Part shown: positions 18,228 through 26,713 of the stretch, one piece after another
Numbering within the stretch: position 1 is the stretch's first letter
Layout of the letters: every line of letters starts with the position of its first letter
DNA from: Haloarcula hispanica ATCC 33960
GTDB taxonomy: Archaea; Halobacteriota; Halobacteria; Halobacteriales; Haloarculaceae
DNA: 64,000 nt
Assembly: GCF_000223905.1 (NCBI RefSeq)
Contig: NC_015948.1
Coordinates: 1,550,001-1,614,000 of the forward strand
Direction: 5' to 3'
Notes under the pieces: generated by a model
Seen by the model: the letters and a program-made list of their open reading frames with translations, nothing else
Told to the model about the DNA's origin: nothing
The model's database searches: none
Position numbers and translations under genes: made by a program

Positions 18228-18329
18228 GGCCGAGTGACCGGTGGCAGGCGGTTTTAGCGTTCCGGTCCCGTGTGCGTGGAGCGGACTTCCGCGAGCCAGA
18301 CGCGGCGGGATTTGATGGCGAAACTGTGT

Positions 18330-19169
18330 TCAATCCTCAGCGAGTGCCTCGTTGCCGGCCGCCACGAAGGCCTCGTGTGCCTCGCCGTTGGAGGCGACGA
18401 CGGAATCGCTGTCGTGGGTCCAGGGCTCGCCATCGAGGTCAGTGACCGTGCCGCCAGCCCGTCTGACCATATGGACGCCAGCGAGCGTGTCCCAGGGGGC
18501 CATCGGGCGCGTGCAAACGAGCCCTTCGAGCGCCCCGTCGGCAACGTGTGCCAGCGTGGCCTGGAACGAACCCAGACGCCGAATGTCGCCGAAGCGGTCG
18601 CCGACAGCGCTACACAGCCGACCGAACTCGTCCCTGTCGTCGCGATCCCACCAGCCGACAGGAGCCACGGCGAACGTCTCCGGGTCGGTTCGACCACTTA
18701 CCGACAGTTCGGTCCCGTCTCGCGTACCGCTCTCCGGGCCGGCGGCGTAGAGGTCACCGTACGAGGGCAGATAGGTCACTGATGCGACCGGCTCACCGTC
18801 GACAACTGCGCTGACGGCCGTCCCCCACAAGCGCATCCCACGGACATAGTTCGCCGTCCCGTCGATCGGGTCGATGACCCACAGGGAACCACTGTCGGGG
18901 ACGCTATCGACCGCTTCAGGCTCGCGGTCAGCCTCGGGCCCGGCCCGCGTCGAAAGGTCTTCCTCACAGAGAAATCGGTCGTCAGGGAACTCTGCTCGAA
19001 TCGTGGCGACGACCTGCCGCTGGGCGTCGCGGTCCGTCTCCGTAACGAGGTCGTTCTTGTTGGCCTTCGACTCGACACTGAGGTCGCCCCGGAACTGCTC
19101 GCGGGCAACGACACCGCCAGCGCGGGCCGCTCGCTCGGCAACCGCCGCCCGGTGGCTTGCATCTGTCAT
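18330..19169 (-). CDS. Inositol monophosphatase family protein
   Basis: 279 residues. Motif A LWVIDPIDGTANYVRGM gives the DPxDGTxNY metal-binding site. An upstream acidic CEEDL (about residue 65) supplies the Glu ligand, and motif B is APWDTLAGVHMVRRAGGTVT. Archaeal family members hydrolyse inositol phosphate and/or fructose-1,6-bisphosphate, so the physiological substrate cannot be fixed here. The N-terminal KANKNDLVTETDRDAQ is the usual helical loop carrying the mobile metal site. ATG 19169 (MTDASHRAAV) is favoured over 19196. A small conserved gene lies upstream on the same strand, 72 bases away. Confidence 0.92.
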   Translation of the reverse strand: MTDASHRAAVAERAARAGGVVAREQFRGDLSVESKANKNDLVTETDRDAQRQVVATIRAEFPDDRFLCEEDLSTRAGPEADREPEAVDSVPDSGSLWVIDPIDGTANYVRGMRLWGTAVSAVVDGEPVASVTYLPSYGDLYAAGPESGTRDGTELSVSGRTDPETFAVAPVGWWDRDDRDEFGRLCSAVGDRFGDIRRLGSFQATLAHVADGALEGLVCTRPMAPWDTLAGVHMVRRAGGTVTDLDGEPWTHDSDSVVASNGEAHEAFVAAGNEALAED

Positions 19170-19241
19170 ATCTGATGCTGGACCTCCCTTGTTCAAACCA
19201 TCTCGCCTTCCAGCAAAACAGGGCCGACGGCTGGCGATGGG

Positions 19242-19442
19242 TTACTCTTCTTCGACAGCCTCGTCAACAGCGTCGAGAATGGCTTCGGCGATGTCCCGCG
19301 CCTCATTGGGCGTGTACAGGACCTGGTTCCCCAGTGACTGTTCAATACGGACGTAGCCGTCGTCGTCCTCAATGGAGAAAAACGCTGTATTCTCCAGCGG
19401 TGGCACATGCAGGCTCGCCCCCTCGGACTGATCTGTGGCCAT
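19242..19442 (-). CDS. Small conserved acidic protein (66 residues)
   Basis: Starts MATDQSEGASLHVPPLENTA at 19442 and ends in an acidic helix (EARDIAEAILDAVDEAVEEE). The central beta segments (AFFSIEDDDGYVRIEQSLGN) and single C-terminal helix suggest a compact one-domain fold. A longer frame upstream to 19583 is ignored because its extra residues (WAAAVVQSRRFKPP) overlap the AT-rich promoter region and lack acidic bias. I do not recognise the family by name. It is read in the same direction as the inositol phosphatase gene and may be co-transcribed with it. Confidence 0.75.
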   Translation of the reverse strand: MATDQSEGASLHVPPLENTAFFSIEDDDGYVRIEQSLGNQVLYTPNEARDIAEAILDAVDEAVEEE

Positions 19443-19561
19443 GTTATTGTTTAGCACATAGGGCGGCTTAAATCTACGGCTCTGGACAACAGCGGCCGCC
19501 CAATTACAAATATTAATAATCAGACCCCAACGGCTTATACTCAGTCCAGGTATGTACGTAT

Positions 19562-19741
19562 ATGGCATCGATACGTGGGGCACTTCGGTTCAGCAAGGAC
19601 ATCTCGGTTATCATGCTTTTGGGAGTCGTCTACGTCCTTGGGCTGAGCGTCGCAACGCTGATCAGTGCATCGGAGGAGCGACTGCCGCGGATACACGCTG
19701 TTGGTGGCGAGATACGGAGTCGGCTTCGTCGCCCAGTGTGA
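19562..19741 (+). CDS. Predicted small single-pass membrane protein (59 residues)
   Basis: An ATG at 19562 opens a 59-codon frame: MASIRGALRFSKDISVIMLL, then GVVYVLGLSVATLIS, a TM helix of about 20 hydrophobic residues (15-35), then a basic tail ending IRSRLRRPV. A TATA-like tract (cttata, 19534-19539) sits about 24-28 bases before the ATG, consistent with leaderless expression. The hydrophobic block between charged ends looks more like a real small membrane protein than chance. Overlapping frames on both strands lack any such pattern. Its role is unknown. The divergent neighbour is the 66-residue acidic gene. Confidence 0.55.
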   Translation: MASIRGALRFSKDISVIMLLGVVYVLGLSVATLISASEERLPRIHAVGGEIRSRLRRPV

Positions 19742-20336
19742 GACGCTCAGCAACCATGACGCCAAAGCCACCGACCGGTACATGGAATCAGGTGGCTGTA
19801 CCCGGAACACGCTACTCGAATTGACGCATTTTCCCGATTACAGACTATCCGAGACGACTGCCCAGTGCCTCTCGTAGTAGTTTCCCGGTGTAGTTCGACA
19901 TTCGCAGACGTGACTTCCTAGTGACGGCTCCCGTTTTATCACCTTGCTTGAAATATCCGGCGCTGAAACCGCGGGAGACACAGTCTACTAGTCTGATAGA
20001 TATCTGCTTCACAACGTACATTAGTGCGTGAATAATGTGCTTTATTGATAGATGGCACGCCACACTGTGGTCATGGGTCGAAGAAATCGTGTACAATCAG
20101 GGGAGGAGAGGGATTCTCATGACAACTATTGTTATTAATGATGGATTATCCCACCCGACAGCTTTATTATATGCTGCTTTGACATGACACTCTGTGTGGA
20201 AGCCGTGCGGTACATATCAGAAATTCGGCATTGAACTCAGATAAAATGGGGCCTACTAGCCGTGTTCATCGGAAGCCGCTCAGGGGAGTGGAGAGTGTAT
20301 GCTACCAGACGCACCAGCGATAGCCGAGGTACGGGA
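19742..20336. other. Gene-poor stretch with a possible gene stump
   Basis: About 600 bases without a clear gene. On the minus strand, 19845-20000 translates to RGFSAGYFKQGDKTGAVTRK and on through a basic stretch to NYTGKLLREALGSRLG, which reads like the C-terminus of a real protein (balanced composition, GC-rich codons). It lacks a start and dissolves upstream into AT-rich DNA (20000-20260), so it may be the remnant of a deleted gene. The AT-rich part probably holds the promoter of the GT2 gene. No RNA gene was seen. Confidence 0.4.
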
Positions 20337-21551
20337 ATGACGATACAAGCAAATCAGGCAAATCAAGCGGGTCAACAGGGGATCACGAAGGCTGTAGACG
20401 AGTTTCTCGTCACGCCGGAGAGCGAAGTCACGCCGGTTTTGAGCGTCGTGATGCCCACCCTCAACGAGGAGAAAGGGATCGTCGAATGTATTGATCGGAT
20501 CAAGACAGCGATCTCGGAGTTACGTGTGCCGACCGAGATCATCGTGAGCGACAGTTCGACCGACGCGACTCCGGAGTTAGCTCGCGAGCGGGGTGCGACA
20601 GTCGTGACACCTGATGAACCGGGCTATGGCTATGCGTATCGCTACGCGTTCGACAAGGCACGGGGAGAGTACATTGCGATGGGTGATGCTGACACGACGT
20701 ACGATTTCGAGATGATTCCCCAGCTCCTCGAACCGGTCCAGAACGGCGACGCGGACATCTGTATGGGGAGCCGACTGGAGGGCGAGATCCGGGACGGGTC
20801 GATGCCGCCACTCCACAAATACGTCGGAAACCCGCTGTTGACGCGGTTCCTGAACACGTTCTATGGAGCCGGTGTAAGCGATGCACACAGCGGCTTCCGT
20901 GTGTTCACCAAGGACGCGCTCGAAACGCTAGAGCTAGAGACGACCGGGATGGAGTTCGCCAGCGAAATGATCATGGAAGCCGGTGCGAACGACCTCACCA
21001 TAGAGGAGGTCCCGATTATCTACCACGAGCGGGAAGGCGAGGAGACGCTCGATAGTTTCAGTGACGGCTGGCGACACGTCCGCTTCATGCTCGTGAACGC
21101 GCCGGACTACCTGTTCTCGTATCCGGCTCTGTTGCTAGTGTCGGTCGGGGCAGTGTTGATGTCGCTATCAATCGCTCGGCTGTCGATCGGTGGCGTTAAC
21201 TTCGGCATACAGACGATGGTCGGCGGGTCGTTGCTGGCAATCGTCGGGTATCAGGTCTGGACGCTCGCGCTGTTCAGTTCCATCGCCGCGAACCCGATAA
21301 ACAAGCCCGAGGGTGTGCTTGTCGGCATGATACGGGAGCGGTTCCAGTTGGAGCACGGCGCGTCCATCGGCATTCTCGCGGCTGCAGTCGGGATTCTGTA
21401 CCTCGGGAGCGTGTTCGGACAGTGGCTGCTCGCCGGCGAGGCGGCGTTACCGTCAGCTACAGCGACCCTTCTGGCCTCGACAGTCGTAGTGCTGGGGCTA
21501 CAGACAGTGTTCGGGTCGTTCTTCATGAGTATGCTAGCAGACAGCAGCTAA
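20337..21551 (+). CDS. Membrane-anchored family 2 glycosyltransferase
   Basis: 404 residues. The catalytic GT2 domain (about residues 35-250) starts LSVVMPTLNEEKGIVECIDR and has SDSSTDATPELARERGATVV, the nucleotide-sugar DxD-type motif in YIAMGDADTTYDF, and MGSRLEGEIRDGSMPPLHKY. After KDALETLELETTGMEFASEM come four C-terminal TM helices, beginning YLFSYPALLLVSVGAVLMS. It resembles dolichyl-phosphate sugar synthases of the Dpm1/AglJ group with an added membrane domain. The likely role is to load a sugar onto the lipid carrier at the cytoplasmic face for surface glycosylation. ATG 20337 (MTIQAN) is chosen; a 25-residue upstream extension is Arg/Ser-rich. Confidence 0.88.
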   Translation: MTIQANQANQAGQQGITKAVDEFLVTPESEVTPVLSVVMPTLNEEKGIVECIDRIKTAISELRVPTEIIVSDSSTDATPELARERGATVVTPDEPGYGYAYRYAFDKARGEYIAMGDADTTYDFEMIPQLLEPVQNGDADICMGSRLEGEIRDGSMPPLHKYVGNPLLTRFLNTFYGAGVSDAHSGFRVFTKDALETLELETTGMEFASEMIMEAGANDLTIEEVPIIYHEREGEETLDSFSDGWRHVRFMLVNAPDYLFSYPALLLVSVGAVLMSLSIARLSIGGVNFGIQTMVGGSLLAIVGYQVWTLALFSSIAANPINKPEGVLVGMIRERFQLEHGASIGILAAAVGILYLGSVFGQWLLAGEAALPSATATLLASTVVVLGLQTVFGSFFMSMLADSS

Positions 21552-21579
21552 CCGTTGACAGTCGCTTTAGCGGAATTGG

Positions 21580-22566
21580 TCAGTTCTGGGTACACCTGCT
21601 AGGGCACGTTCCGTTCTCGACGCAGTCGATGTCGGGCTGTGTTCGGTTCTCGGCAACGAACTGCCACTCGTTTCGGCCTACACTGTCGGTGCCGTTGGAA
21701 TAGGAAAGTTGTCTGTACAGCCCGTTGTAGTTCATCACGCTGTCGTACTCTGTCTGGGAGTACCGCTCCTCGTCGATACCGTCCTGATGGGCGTCGAGCC
21801 CCATCGCGTGCCCGAATTCGTGCATGAACAGCGAGGCGGTGATCTTCGGTGAATCGAACCGCTCCATCGCCGCGATTTCAGGTCGGCCCGCACCGACGAA
21901 GTAGTCGTCCCCGTTGTAGGCGACGTCGTCAGTTAGCAGGACGTAGTAGTAGCCGTCAGCACGGTGCTCGGAGTGGTTGGCCCGGAAGTCATAGATGTCG
22001 TTCCCGGCACCAGCACGGGATTTCGAGTGTACCGTCCCGTTGGCCGAGAGGTTCGTATCGTCTGTGACGAGATGGATATCGATCCCGGTGGAGCCGTCGG
22101 GGTTCGAAACGGGTGCATTCTCAAACGTCTCGACAATAGATGTCCGGACCGGGTCGCTGAGCGTCGTTGACTGTGTAGAGTCGACTTCGACGTAGATGTC
22201 CGTTCGGAGCGGGTCTGCATCCGGAAGAGCCTGCTCACAGCGGACTTCCATGCCGTCCGGATAACCGTCGCCGTCCGTGTCCGGGTCCGTCGGATCAGTG
22301 CCGTAAACGGAGCGCTCTAGCGAATCCGCCAGCCCGTCTCCGTCTGTATCAGTGGCGTTCGAATCGGCCTGAGCCTGCTGTACGTCCGGAGTATCGGCCC
22401 CGCCACCGCTAGCAGTGTTCACCTGCGGCGACGTCCCGGCGACTGGAAACACGACACCGGCGAGAAGCAGCGTCACGAGGACGACGGCACCGACGCGAAC
22501 CGTCGGCAGGCGACAGAACCAGTTGTTCGCGAGACGGCGGGCGCCAACTAAGATGTCTGTGAGCAT
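21580..22566 (-). CDS. Secreted zinc metalloprotease-like protein with calcium-binding type repeats
   Basis: 328 residues. An N-terminal TM/signal segment (VRVGAVVLVTLLLAGVVFPV) is followed by an acidic repeat region of thrombospondin type-3 / dockerin-like Ca sites (DTDGDGLADSLERSVYGTDP, then DTDGDGYPDGM). The catalytic region carries HEFGHAMGLDAH, i.e. HExxHxxGxxH at 249-259, with a Met further on (YDSVMNYNG) that fits a metzincin Met-turn. The N-terminal part of the domain (RTDIYVEVDSTQ) is typical of haloarchaeal matrixin-like enzymes. It should act outside the cell. Four to five Cys (MEVRCEQ, DIDCVENGTCPSRCTQN) could pair. ATG 22566 is preferred to the track start because the preceding residues lack bias. 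Confidence 0.82.
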   Translation of the reverse strand: MLTDILVGARRLANNWFCRLPTVRVGAVVLVTLLLAGVVFPVAGTSPQVNTASGGGADTPDVQQAQADSNATDTDGDGLADSLERSVYGTDPTDPDTDGDGYPDGMEVRCEQALPDADPLRTDIYVEVDSTQSTTLSDPVRTSIVETFENAPVSNPDGSTGIDIHLVTDDTNLSANGTVHSKSRAGAGNDIYDFRANHSEHRADGYYYVLLTDDVAYNGDDYFVGAGRPEIAAMERFDSPKITASLFMHEFGHAMGLDAHQDGIDEERYSQTEYDSVMNYNGLYRQLSYSNGTDSVGRNEWQFVAENRTQPDIDCVENGTCPSRCTQN

Positions 22567-22792
22567 AGTGCTAATATTAATACTGATTCCGATAGCTACA
22601 TTTAGCAGAGTTCTCGAATTCCGATCTCTAGTGAACTCAGACCATCCATGACTAAGGATTTTTGAGTGACGGTTAAGTATATAATCCCCCAAATATCAAT
22701 ATCAATTTCGATATTAACGATAGATGCGAACTCCCAGCACTCGGCTGTGTCTGTCGGTATCTTCAATGGGCTCGGTTCAGTAACCGAAGCTA
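22567..22792. promoter_or_regulatory. Divergent AT-rich promoter region
   Basis: About 225 bases between the metalloprotease (minus) and the DUF58 operon (plus). The stretch near 22570-22730 is AT-rich with several TATA-like runs (gttaagtatataatc, 22669-22683). It probably holds both promoters. Confidence 0.5.
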
Positions 22793-24238
22793 ATGCGTGT
22801 CACCCGGCGGTTCTGGCTCACGATCACTGCTATCGGTAGTCTCGTCGTGAGTGGTGGGCTGCTCGATGCGCCCCTGTTAGTCGTCGGGGCCGTCGGGCTC
22901 GCAGGCTGGCTGCTCGCAATGCAGTTTGCGTTCGTCCGTGGCGTTTCACGACTCGAGGACGAACTCACCGTCAGCCAGTCGCTCGACCGGTCCCGAATAC
23001 GGACCGACGCCGAAACGAAGTACACTCTCGAGGCATCAGTTGCCGCCGCCGGCGATCACCTGCCGCTCTCCGTCGAGGCAAGGATTCCACTCGCAGCGCG
23101 GATGGAAGCGGGTTCCTCTCCGGATATCCATCTCGATACGTCGATGCAGTCCTCGTCGGTGACGCTTCCGCTCACCTGGGAGACTGTTGGTAACTACACC
23201 GTTCCCGGAGCCACAGTAACCGTCAGTGACGGCACCGGGCTGTTTACCCAGTCGTTCACGACGGCTTCCGGCCCCGAACTGGCAGTCGAGTCCCCGTCGG
23301 TCGGTCCGATTCACGTTGGCCAGAGCGGGAAACAGTTGCTACGCGGTGTCGGCGAGCACGAGGCCCGGGGGCGGACGGGTGGCCTGTCAGCTGAGGAGAT
23401 TCGAAAATATGTCCCGGGTGACGCATTGAAATACGTCGACTGGAAGGCGACTGCCAGACTAGACGAGACGCACGTCCGCAACTACGAGGCTGAGAGTAAC
23501 CGTAGCGTGGTGCTCGTCCTCGATCACCGGCAGACTCTGGGTGATGGGACACCTGGCGAAACGAAGCTAGATCACCTCAGAGCGGTCGCCGCAGCGTTCC
23601 AGCAACGTGCCGAAACGATCCGTGATCCCCTGGGCTATCTCACTATTGACGACGCGGGCGTGACGGAATCGAGAATCCCTGTGGCGAGAACCGAGGCCTA
23701 CAGGTCGTGCCGGCATCGGATCAACGACCTCGACACCGAAACTGAGACGCCGGCAACAGCTACCACGACAGCGTCTCACACCGGCAGGATGACAGGGACG
23801 GTGAACCCGACGGCGGACACACAATCACCGATGGAAACGACGTTGCTCGCGTATCGAGATGCCGCCGGATCAAAACGACACCTTCCCAACCAGCCGCTGT
23901 ACAACGGGCTCCAGGCGGCACCACACGAGATACGCAGCGCGAACCTGCTGGTCATCTGTACCGACGACAGCAACCCGAGTGAACTACGGAACGCGGTTGG
24001 ACTGGCGAGACGCAACGCAACGGAGGTCGTCGTGTTTATCGCCCCATCAGTAGCCTTCGATACGGACCTCCTCACCGATCTCGATACCGCATACGAACGG
24101 TATCGAACCTTCGACCAGTTCCGGCGTGAACTGAACGAGGTCGACTCGGTGACGGCCTACGAGGTTGGGTCCCCGGACCAGATTTCGGCTATTCTGTCCG
24201 GCAGCCCAGCGAACACAGACCGGAGGGAGTACGCATGA
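22793..24238 (+). CDS. DUF58 domain membrane protein
   Basis: 481 residues. Two N-terminal TM helices (ITAIGSLVVSGGLL, PLLVVGAVGLAGWLLAMQ) precede a beta-rich region. The DUF58 signature follows: LSAEEIRKYVPGDALKYVDW, then KATARLDETHVRNYEAESNR. A von Willebrand-like alpha/beta fold starts at VVLVLDHRQTLGDG and continues to the end. The insert PATATTTASHTGRMTGTVNP near residue 335 is unusually Thr-rich. DUF58 proteins recur with MoxR-type AAA ATPases, which is borne out here by the MoxR gene converging at 26.7 kb. Metal-binding and protein-assembly roles are suggested for the family but unproven. The next gene starts in its stop (ATGA). Confidence 0.92.
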   Translation: MRVTRRFWLTITAIGSLVVSGGLLDAPLLVVGAVGLAGWLLAMQFAFVRGVSRLEDELTVSQSLDRSRIRTDAETKYTLEASVAAAGDHLPLSVEARIPLAARMEAGSSPDIHLDTSMQSSSVTLPLTWETVGNYTVPGATVTVSDGTGLFTQSFTTASGPELAVESPSVGPIHVGQSGKQLLRGVGEHEARGRTGGLSAEEIRKYVPGDALKYVDWKATARLDETHVRNYEAESNRSVVLVLDHRQTLGDGTPGETKLDHLRAVAAAFQQRAETIRDPLGYLTIDDAGVTESRIPVARTEAYRSCRHRINDLDTETETPATATTTASHTGRMTGTVNPTADTQSPMETTLLAYRDAAGSKRHLPNQPLYNGLQAAPHEIRSANLLVICTDDSNPSELRNAVGLARRNATEVVVFIAPSVAFDTDLLTDLDTAYERYRTFDQFRRELNEVDSVTAYEVGSPDQISAILSGSPANTDRREYA

Positions 24239-24735
24239 GCGTCGCACTGAAAACGGCACGCTCGCGCCGATCACTACCCACCGTGCTCGGCCTGCTGGGC
24301 ATCGTCGTAGCTACAGGCGGACTCGTCTGGGGCGGGCCGGTATGGCTTGGTTTCGTCGGTGTTGTCCTCGGCGGTCTCTACCTGTCCGGTACACCCGTTC
24401 TCGCGGTCGTGCTCGGACAGGTAGCGCTCGTCACAGTCGATACACCATCACTGCTACCGCTCGTCATCGTCGAAGGCGGCCTGTTCCTTGCGTTGCTTTC
24501 GGTACCTATCGAGACACCCGACAGGCGAGTCGCCGGCAGCCTCGTCGCACTTGTCGTTCCGCTGCTCGGCAGTCTCGCCTGGCTGTCGCTCTGGCGCTGG
24601 GACTTGGCCCCCCTCAGCGTCGGGGCCACCGTGGTCATCGGAATTGCCATCGTCGGCTATCTCTTCCATCGCTATCTGCTGATAGAACTCGACATCGTGA
24701 CTGAAGACGCAGCTTCGGACCGTGATTTCCTATGA
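24235..24735 (+). CDS. Small multi-pass membrane protein
   Basis: 166 residues with five or six predicted TM helices (for example TVLGLLGIVVATGGLVWG, LGFVGVVLGGLYLSGTPVLA). The tail ends DIVTEDAASDRDFL. The ATG overlaps the DUF58 stop by 4 bases (ATGA), and its own stop overlaps the next gene likewise, so translation is coupled. No enzymatic motif is present. It is a plausible membrane partner of DUF58 in the MoxR-linked system, judged from position only. Confidence 0.85.
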   Translation: MSVALKTARSRRSLPTVLGLLGIVVATGGLVWGGPVWLGFVGVVLGGLYLSGTPVLAVVLGQVALVTVDTPSLLPLVIVEGGLFLALLSVPIETPDRRVAGSLVALVVPLLGSLAWLSLWRWDLAPLSVGATVVIGIAIVGYLFHRYLLIELDIVTEDAASDRDFL

Positions 24736-25688
24736 GCCAACCCGAGCCTACGCAACTGGACGCATCAGCCGATGACAGCACCCGACAGACGGATATTGTA
24801 CACGACCGCCAGACACTCGAAGCGGAGCTGGAAGTGTTACGGGAGGAGAACCGCCGGTTGCGCGACTCCTACGCGCATGCGAAGCGGGCAACGTTCAGAC
24901 GGACCGCAGTGGGCTTCTTTGCGGTCGGTGGACTATCCCTCATAGCGGCACTCCTCTTTCCAACCCTGCAGACCATCTTCGTCGCGTTCGCAGGAACCGG
25001 TGTGTTTGCGGGCATCGTCACGTTCTATCTCACTCCCGAGCGGTTCGTCTCGGCGTCGGTCAGTGACACGGTGTTCGACACGTTGGCCGATGTCGAACAG
25101 CACCTCGTCAGCGAACTGGAACTCCAGACCGAGACGGTGTATGTCCCAACGGCATCCCGTCCGGAAACGAATGCGCGCCTGTTCGTCCCCCAACACGTCG
25201 AGTACGCGGTTCCCGATCCAGACCAGTTGGGAGAGCTGTTCGTTACGAGCGGTGCCGAGGCGGAACAGGGTATATCGCTTCCCCCGACTGGAGACCGTCT
25301 GTACACCGAGTTCGAGCAAACGATCTCTGGCAAATTCGGTAACGACCCCGATGCAATAGCGGCGCAACTGACCGCAGCCCTGTCCGAGCAGTTCGAACTC
25401 GTCGATGACACAACAATCGAAATCGATGGCGGGAGCCGAACTGCTTCTATTGCCATCAGCAATCCCGCGTTCGGCGACATTCACCAGCTAGATCACCCAG
25501 TGGTGTCCCTGCTCGCGGTGGGGTTTGCCACGGGACTTGATCGACCGGTCACTGTCGATACGCGCGATGACGACCGGTTCAGCGGTGTCGTGACCGTTTC
25601 GTGGGATGCACTCGAACAACCATCGGCGCAGTCCAATGGCGCGGCGGCCCGAGAACGAGAGACGACACCAGCCCCGGAAAACAGCTAA
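24732..25688 (+). CDS. Coiled-coil membrane protein of the DUF58 operon
   Basis: 318 residues. The N-terminus has a coiled coil (TLEAELEVLREENRRLRDSY) followed by two TM helices (TAVGFFAVGGLSLIAALLF, LQTIFVAFAGTGVFAGIVT). A soluble, acidic domain then runs to the end (about residues 100-318), with a Thr/Glu/Pro tail. No enzyme motif is visible. The region LTAALSEQFELVDDTTIEID looks like an alpha/beta fold. Its ATG overlaps the previous stop (ATGA), making the third cistron of a coupled DUF58 operon. It is the last gene before the convergent MoxR gene, 14 bases away. Confidence 0.85.
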   Translation: MSQPEPTQLDASADDSTRQTDIVHDRQTLEAELEVLREENRRLRDSYAHAKRATFRRTAVGFFAVGGLSLIAALLFPTLQTIFVAFAGTGVFAGIVTFYLTPERFVSASVSDTVFDTLADVEQHLVSELELQTETVYVPTASRPETNARLFVPQHVEYAVPDPDQLGELFVTSGAEAEQGISLPPTGDRLYTEFEQTISGKFGNDPDAIAAQLTAALSEQFELVDDTTIEIDGGSRTASIAISNPAFGDIHQLDHPVVSLLAVGFATGLDRPVTVDTRDDDRFSGVVTVSWDALEQPSAQSNGAAARERETTPAPENS

Positions 25689-25702
25689 CTGCGGTCCAGT
25701 CG

Positions 25703-26713
25703 CTACTCGAACTCCCGTTTCGTTCCGCCGTCGCCGACCGCTGTCTCGACAGCCGTACTGTGGTCGGTGTCGGACCCGGGCGGCGTAATCGACTGAAGGA
25801 TTTCTTCGATAACCGTTTCGGCGCTGATCTGGCTTAGTTCGGCATCGCTGTTCATAATGAGACGATGCCGCAACACCGGGAGCGCCATCTCTTTGACGTC
25901 GTCCGGAATGACGTACTCCCGGCCGTTCAGACGAGCGACTGCTTTGGCCGTATTCTGCAGGGCGATTGTCGCCCGCGGTGAGGCCCCGTGAACGACGTTT
26001 CGGTGGTCCCGTGTCGCGCCGACGATAGCGAGAATGTACTCCTTGATGCTGTCTTCGATATGCGTCTCGGGGACGACTGACCGGGCGTCCAGAAGTTCGC
26101 TCCGGGAGATAACCTGCGAGATAGAGTCCGCGTCAAGCGTCGGGTTCGCGTCGAATCGGTCGAGGATCGCGCGCTCTTCCTCGGAGTTGGGAATCTCGGT
26201 GACGAGTTTCATCTGAAACCGGTCGCGCTGGGCCTCCGGGAGTTTGAACGTCCCTTCCATCTCAAGAGGGTTCATCGTCGCAACGACCGTAAACGGCGTC
26301 GGGAGTTCGAGCGTCGACCCTTCAATGGAAACCTGTCCCTCCTGCATCGCTTCGAGGAGTGCGCTCTGTGTTTTCGGCGGCGCGCGGTTGATCTCGTCGG
26401 CGATGACCAGATTGGTAAACACTGGGCCTTTCTGCAGCTCGAACTCGCCGTTTCGCTGGTGATACACCGTTGTTCCGGTGATATCCGCAGGGAGGAGGTC
26501 GGGCGTCATCTGGATCCGGGAGTGCTGGAGATCCGTCGCGTTGGCGACGAGCGTGGCGATCGTCGTTTTCGCGACACCGGGGACCCCCTCCAGAAGCACA
26601 TGACCGCGTGTAAGCATGGCGACAGTAATGTGTCGGAGAACTTCCTCGTTACCGATAAGAACTGTCTCCGTCTCCTCCTTGAGACGGTCGTACAGCACCG
26701 ACGGATCAGTCAT
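25703..26713 (-). CDS. MoxR family AAA+ ATPase
   Basis: 336 residues. Walker A is GVPGVAKTTIATL (about residues 40-52). LLPADITGTTVYHQ and the Walker B region DEINRAPPKTQSALLEAMQE, with sensor 1 in ATMNPLEMEGTFKLPEAQRD, are the classic MoxR pattern. The C-terminal helical lid has RSELLDARSVVPETH and ASPRATIALQNTAKAVARLN. MoxR ATPases act as chaperones for protein complex maturation, often with DUF58/VWA partners. Here DUF58 is encoded just across the convergent boundary. Its ATG overlaps the end of the DUF4350 gene by 8 bases, so the two are co-transcribed. Confidence 0.96.
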   Translation of the reverse strand: MTDPSVLYDRLKEETETVLIGNEEVLRHITVAMLTRGHVLLEGVPGVAKTTIATLVANATDLQHSRIQMTPDLLPADITGTTVYHQRNGEFELQKGPVFTNLVIADEINRAPPKTQSALLEAMQEGQVSIEGSTLELPTPFTVVATMNPLEMEGTFKLPEAQRDRFQMKLVTEIPNSEEERAILDRFDANPTLDADSISQVISRSELLDARSVVPETHIEDSIKEYILAIVGATRDHRNVVHGASPRATIALQNTAKAVARLNGREYVIPDDVKEMALPVLRHRLIMNSDAELSQISAETVIEEILQSITPPGSDTDHSTAVETAVGDGGTKREFE

